Shown here piece by piece: positions 5,314-5,454 of a stretch of 5,454 bases of DNA. This stretch comes from an uncultured Erysipelotrichaceae bacterium (GTDB lineage: Bacteria; Bacillota_I; Bacilli_A; RF39; UBA660), in assembly GCA_902768065.1 (NCBI GenBank), contig CACXJP010000087.1, positions 1 to 5,454 on the forward strand, read 5' to 3'. Each line of letters starts with the position of its first letter. Position 1 is the stretch's first letter. Made by a program: the position numbers and the translations under genes. The notes beneath the pieces were generated by a model. That model searched no databases. It was given only the letters and a program-made list of their open reading frames with translations, and was not told the DNA's origin.

Positions 5314-5454
5314 TTATATTCCATTCTCATAAAAATTACTATAGAAATAATTATTATTATTAAAAAGCTTATATCAAAGTAATTTGTAAATTTATTTCCA
5401 TATAAAAAACTATTATAAAATGCATGTACTAAAGTAGGAACTATTAATCCTAAA
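5298..5454 (-). CDS. C-terminal end of a membrane protein, possibly PrsW/CPBP-type intramembrane protease
   Basis: Only the last 51 codons are in the window; the gene enters from beyond base 5454 and stops with TAA at 5298-5300. The translation starts LGLIVPTLVHAFYNSFLYGN, in which H-A-F-Y-N on a hydrophobic helix resembles the last conserved histidine motif of PrsW-like and CPBP-type intramembrane metalloproteases. A second hydrophobic stretch, SFLIIIIISIVIFM (about 29-42), is a transmembrane helix. It ends with a basic tail, MEYKRRQK, which by the positive-inside rule should face the cytosol. The coding frame is supported by this membrane-protein pattern and by the stop codon falling just before a hairpin and the next promoter. 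The membrane nature is convincing; the protease family is a suggestion from one short motif. Confidence 0.6.
   Translation of the reverse strand, partial: LGLIVPTLVHAFYNSFLYGNKFTNYFDISFLIIIIISIVIFMRMEYKRRQK

Overview
This is a strongly AT-rich segment that reads like the chromosome of a low-GC Firmicute, most likely a member of the Clostridia. The evidence is the base composition, strong GGAGG-type ribosome binding sites, short intergenic gaps, a SAM-I (S-box) riboswitch in front of metK, and U-tract hairpin terminators. Every gene lies on the minus strand, so transcription runs from high to low coordinates.

In transcription order, the window opens (5454 to 5298) with the last 51 residues of a membrane protein that resembles the C-terminus of the PrsW/CPBP-type intramembrane protease families. 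A weak terminator hairpin follows its stop codon. A sigma-A-type promoter (5257-5285) then drives two tightly coupled genes: a 294-residue von Willebrand factor A (VWA) protein (4344-5228) and a 721-residue MoxR-like AAA+ ATPase (2179-4344). They overlap by one base (TAATG). The transcript ends at a palindromic terminator that starts in the ATPase stop codon (2159-2180). Neither protein has a signal peptide or membrane segment, so the pair looks like a cytosolic AAA+ remodelling machine with a VWA partner. The roughly 430-residue C-terminal half of the ATPase matches no family I recognise.

Next come two redox genes, only two bases apart: an NADPH-type aldo/keto reductase (1265-2131) with a complete catalytic tetrad, and a small flavin-reductase-like FMN protein (765-1262). 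The -35 box of the next promoter begins on the base after the second gene's stop codon, and I see no terminator between them.

The last transcription unit is metK (S-adenosylmethionine synthetase; only the first 178 residues are present). Its leader holds a SAM-I riboswitch (625-720) followed by an intrinsic terminator (565-600), so SAM should switch off its own synthesis. Because no terminator separates the redox pair from this leader, the riboswitch terminator probably also sets the 3' end of the redox transcript.

The part most worth following up is the VWA/MoxR pair. The AAA+ core and MIDAS motif are clear, but the substrate, the ATPase C-terminal region and the VWA N-terminal region are unexplained. 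No stretch over 300 bases lacks a gene. I saw no tRNA, rRNA, CRISPR array, insertion sequence or tandem repeat array.
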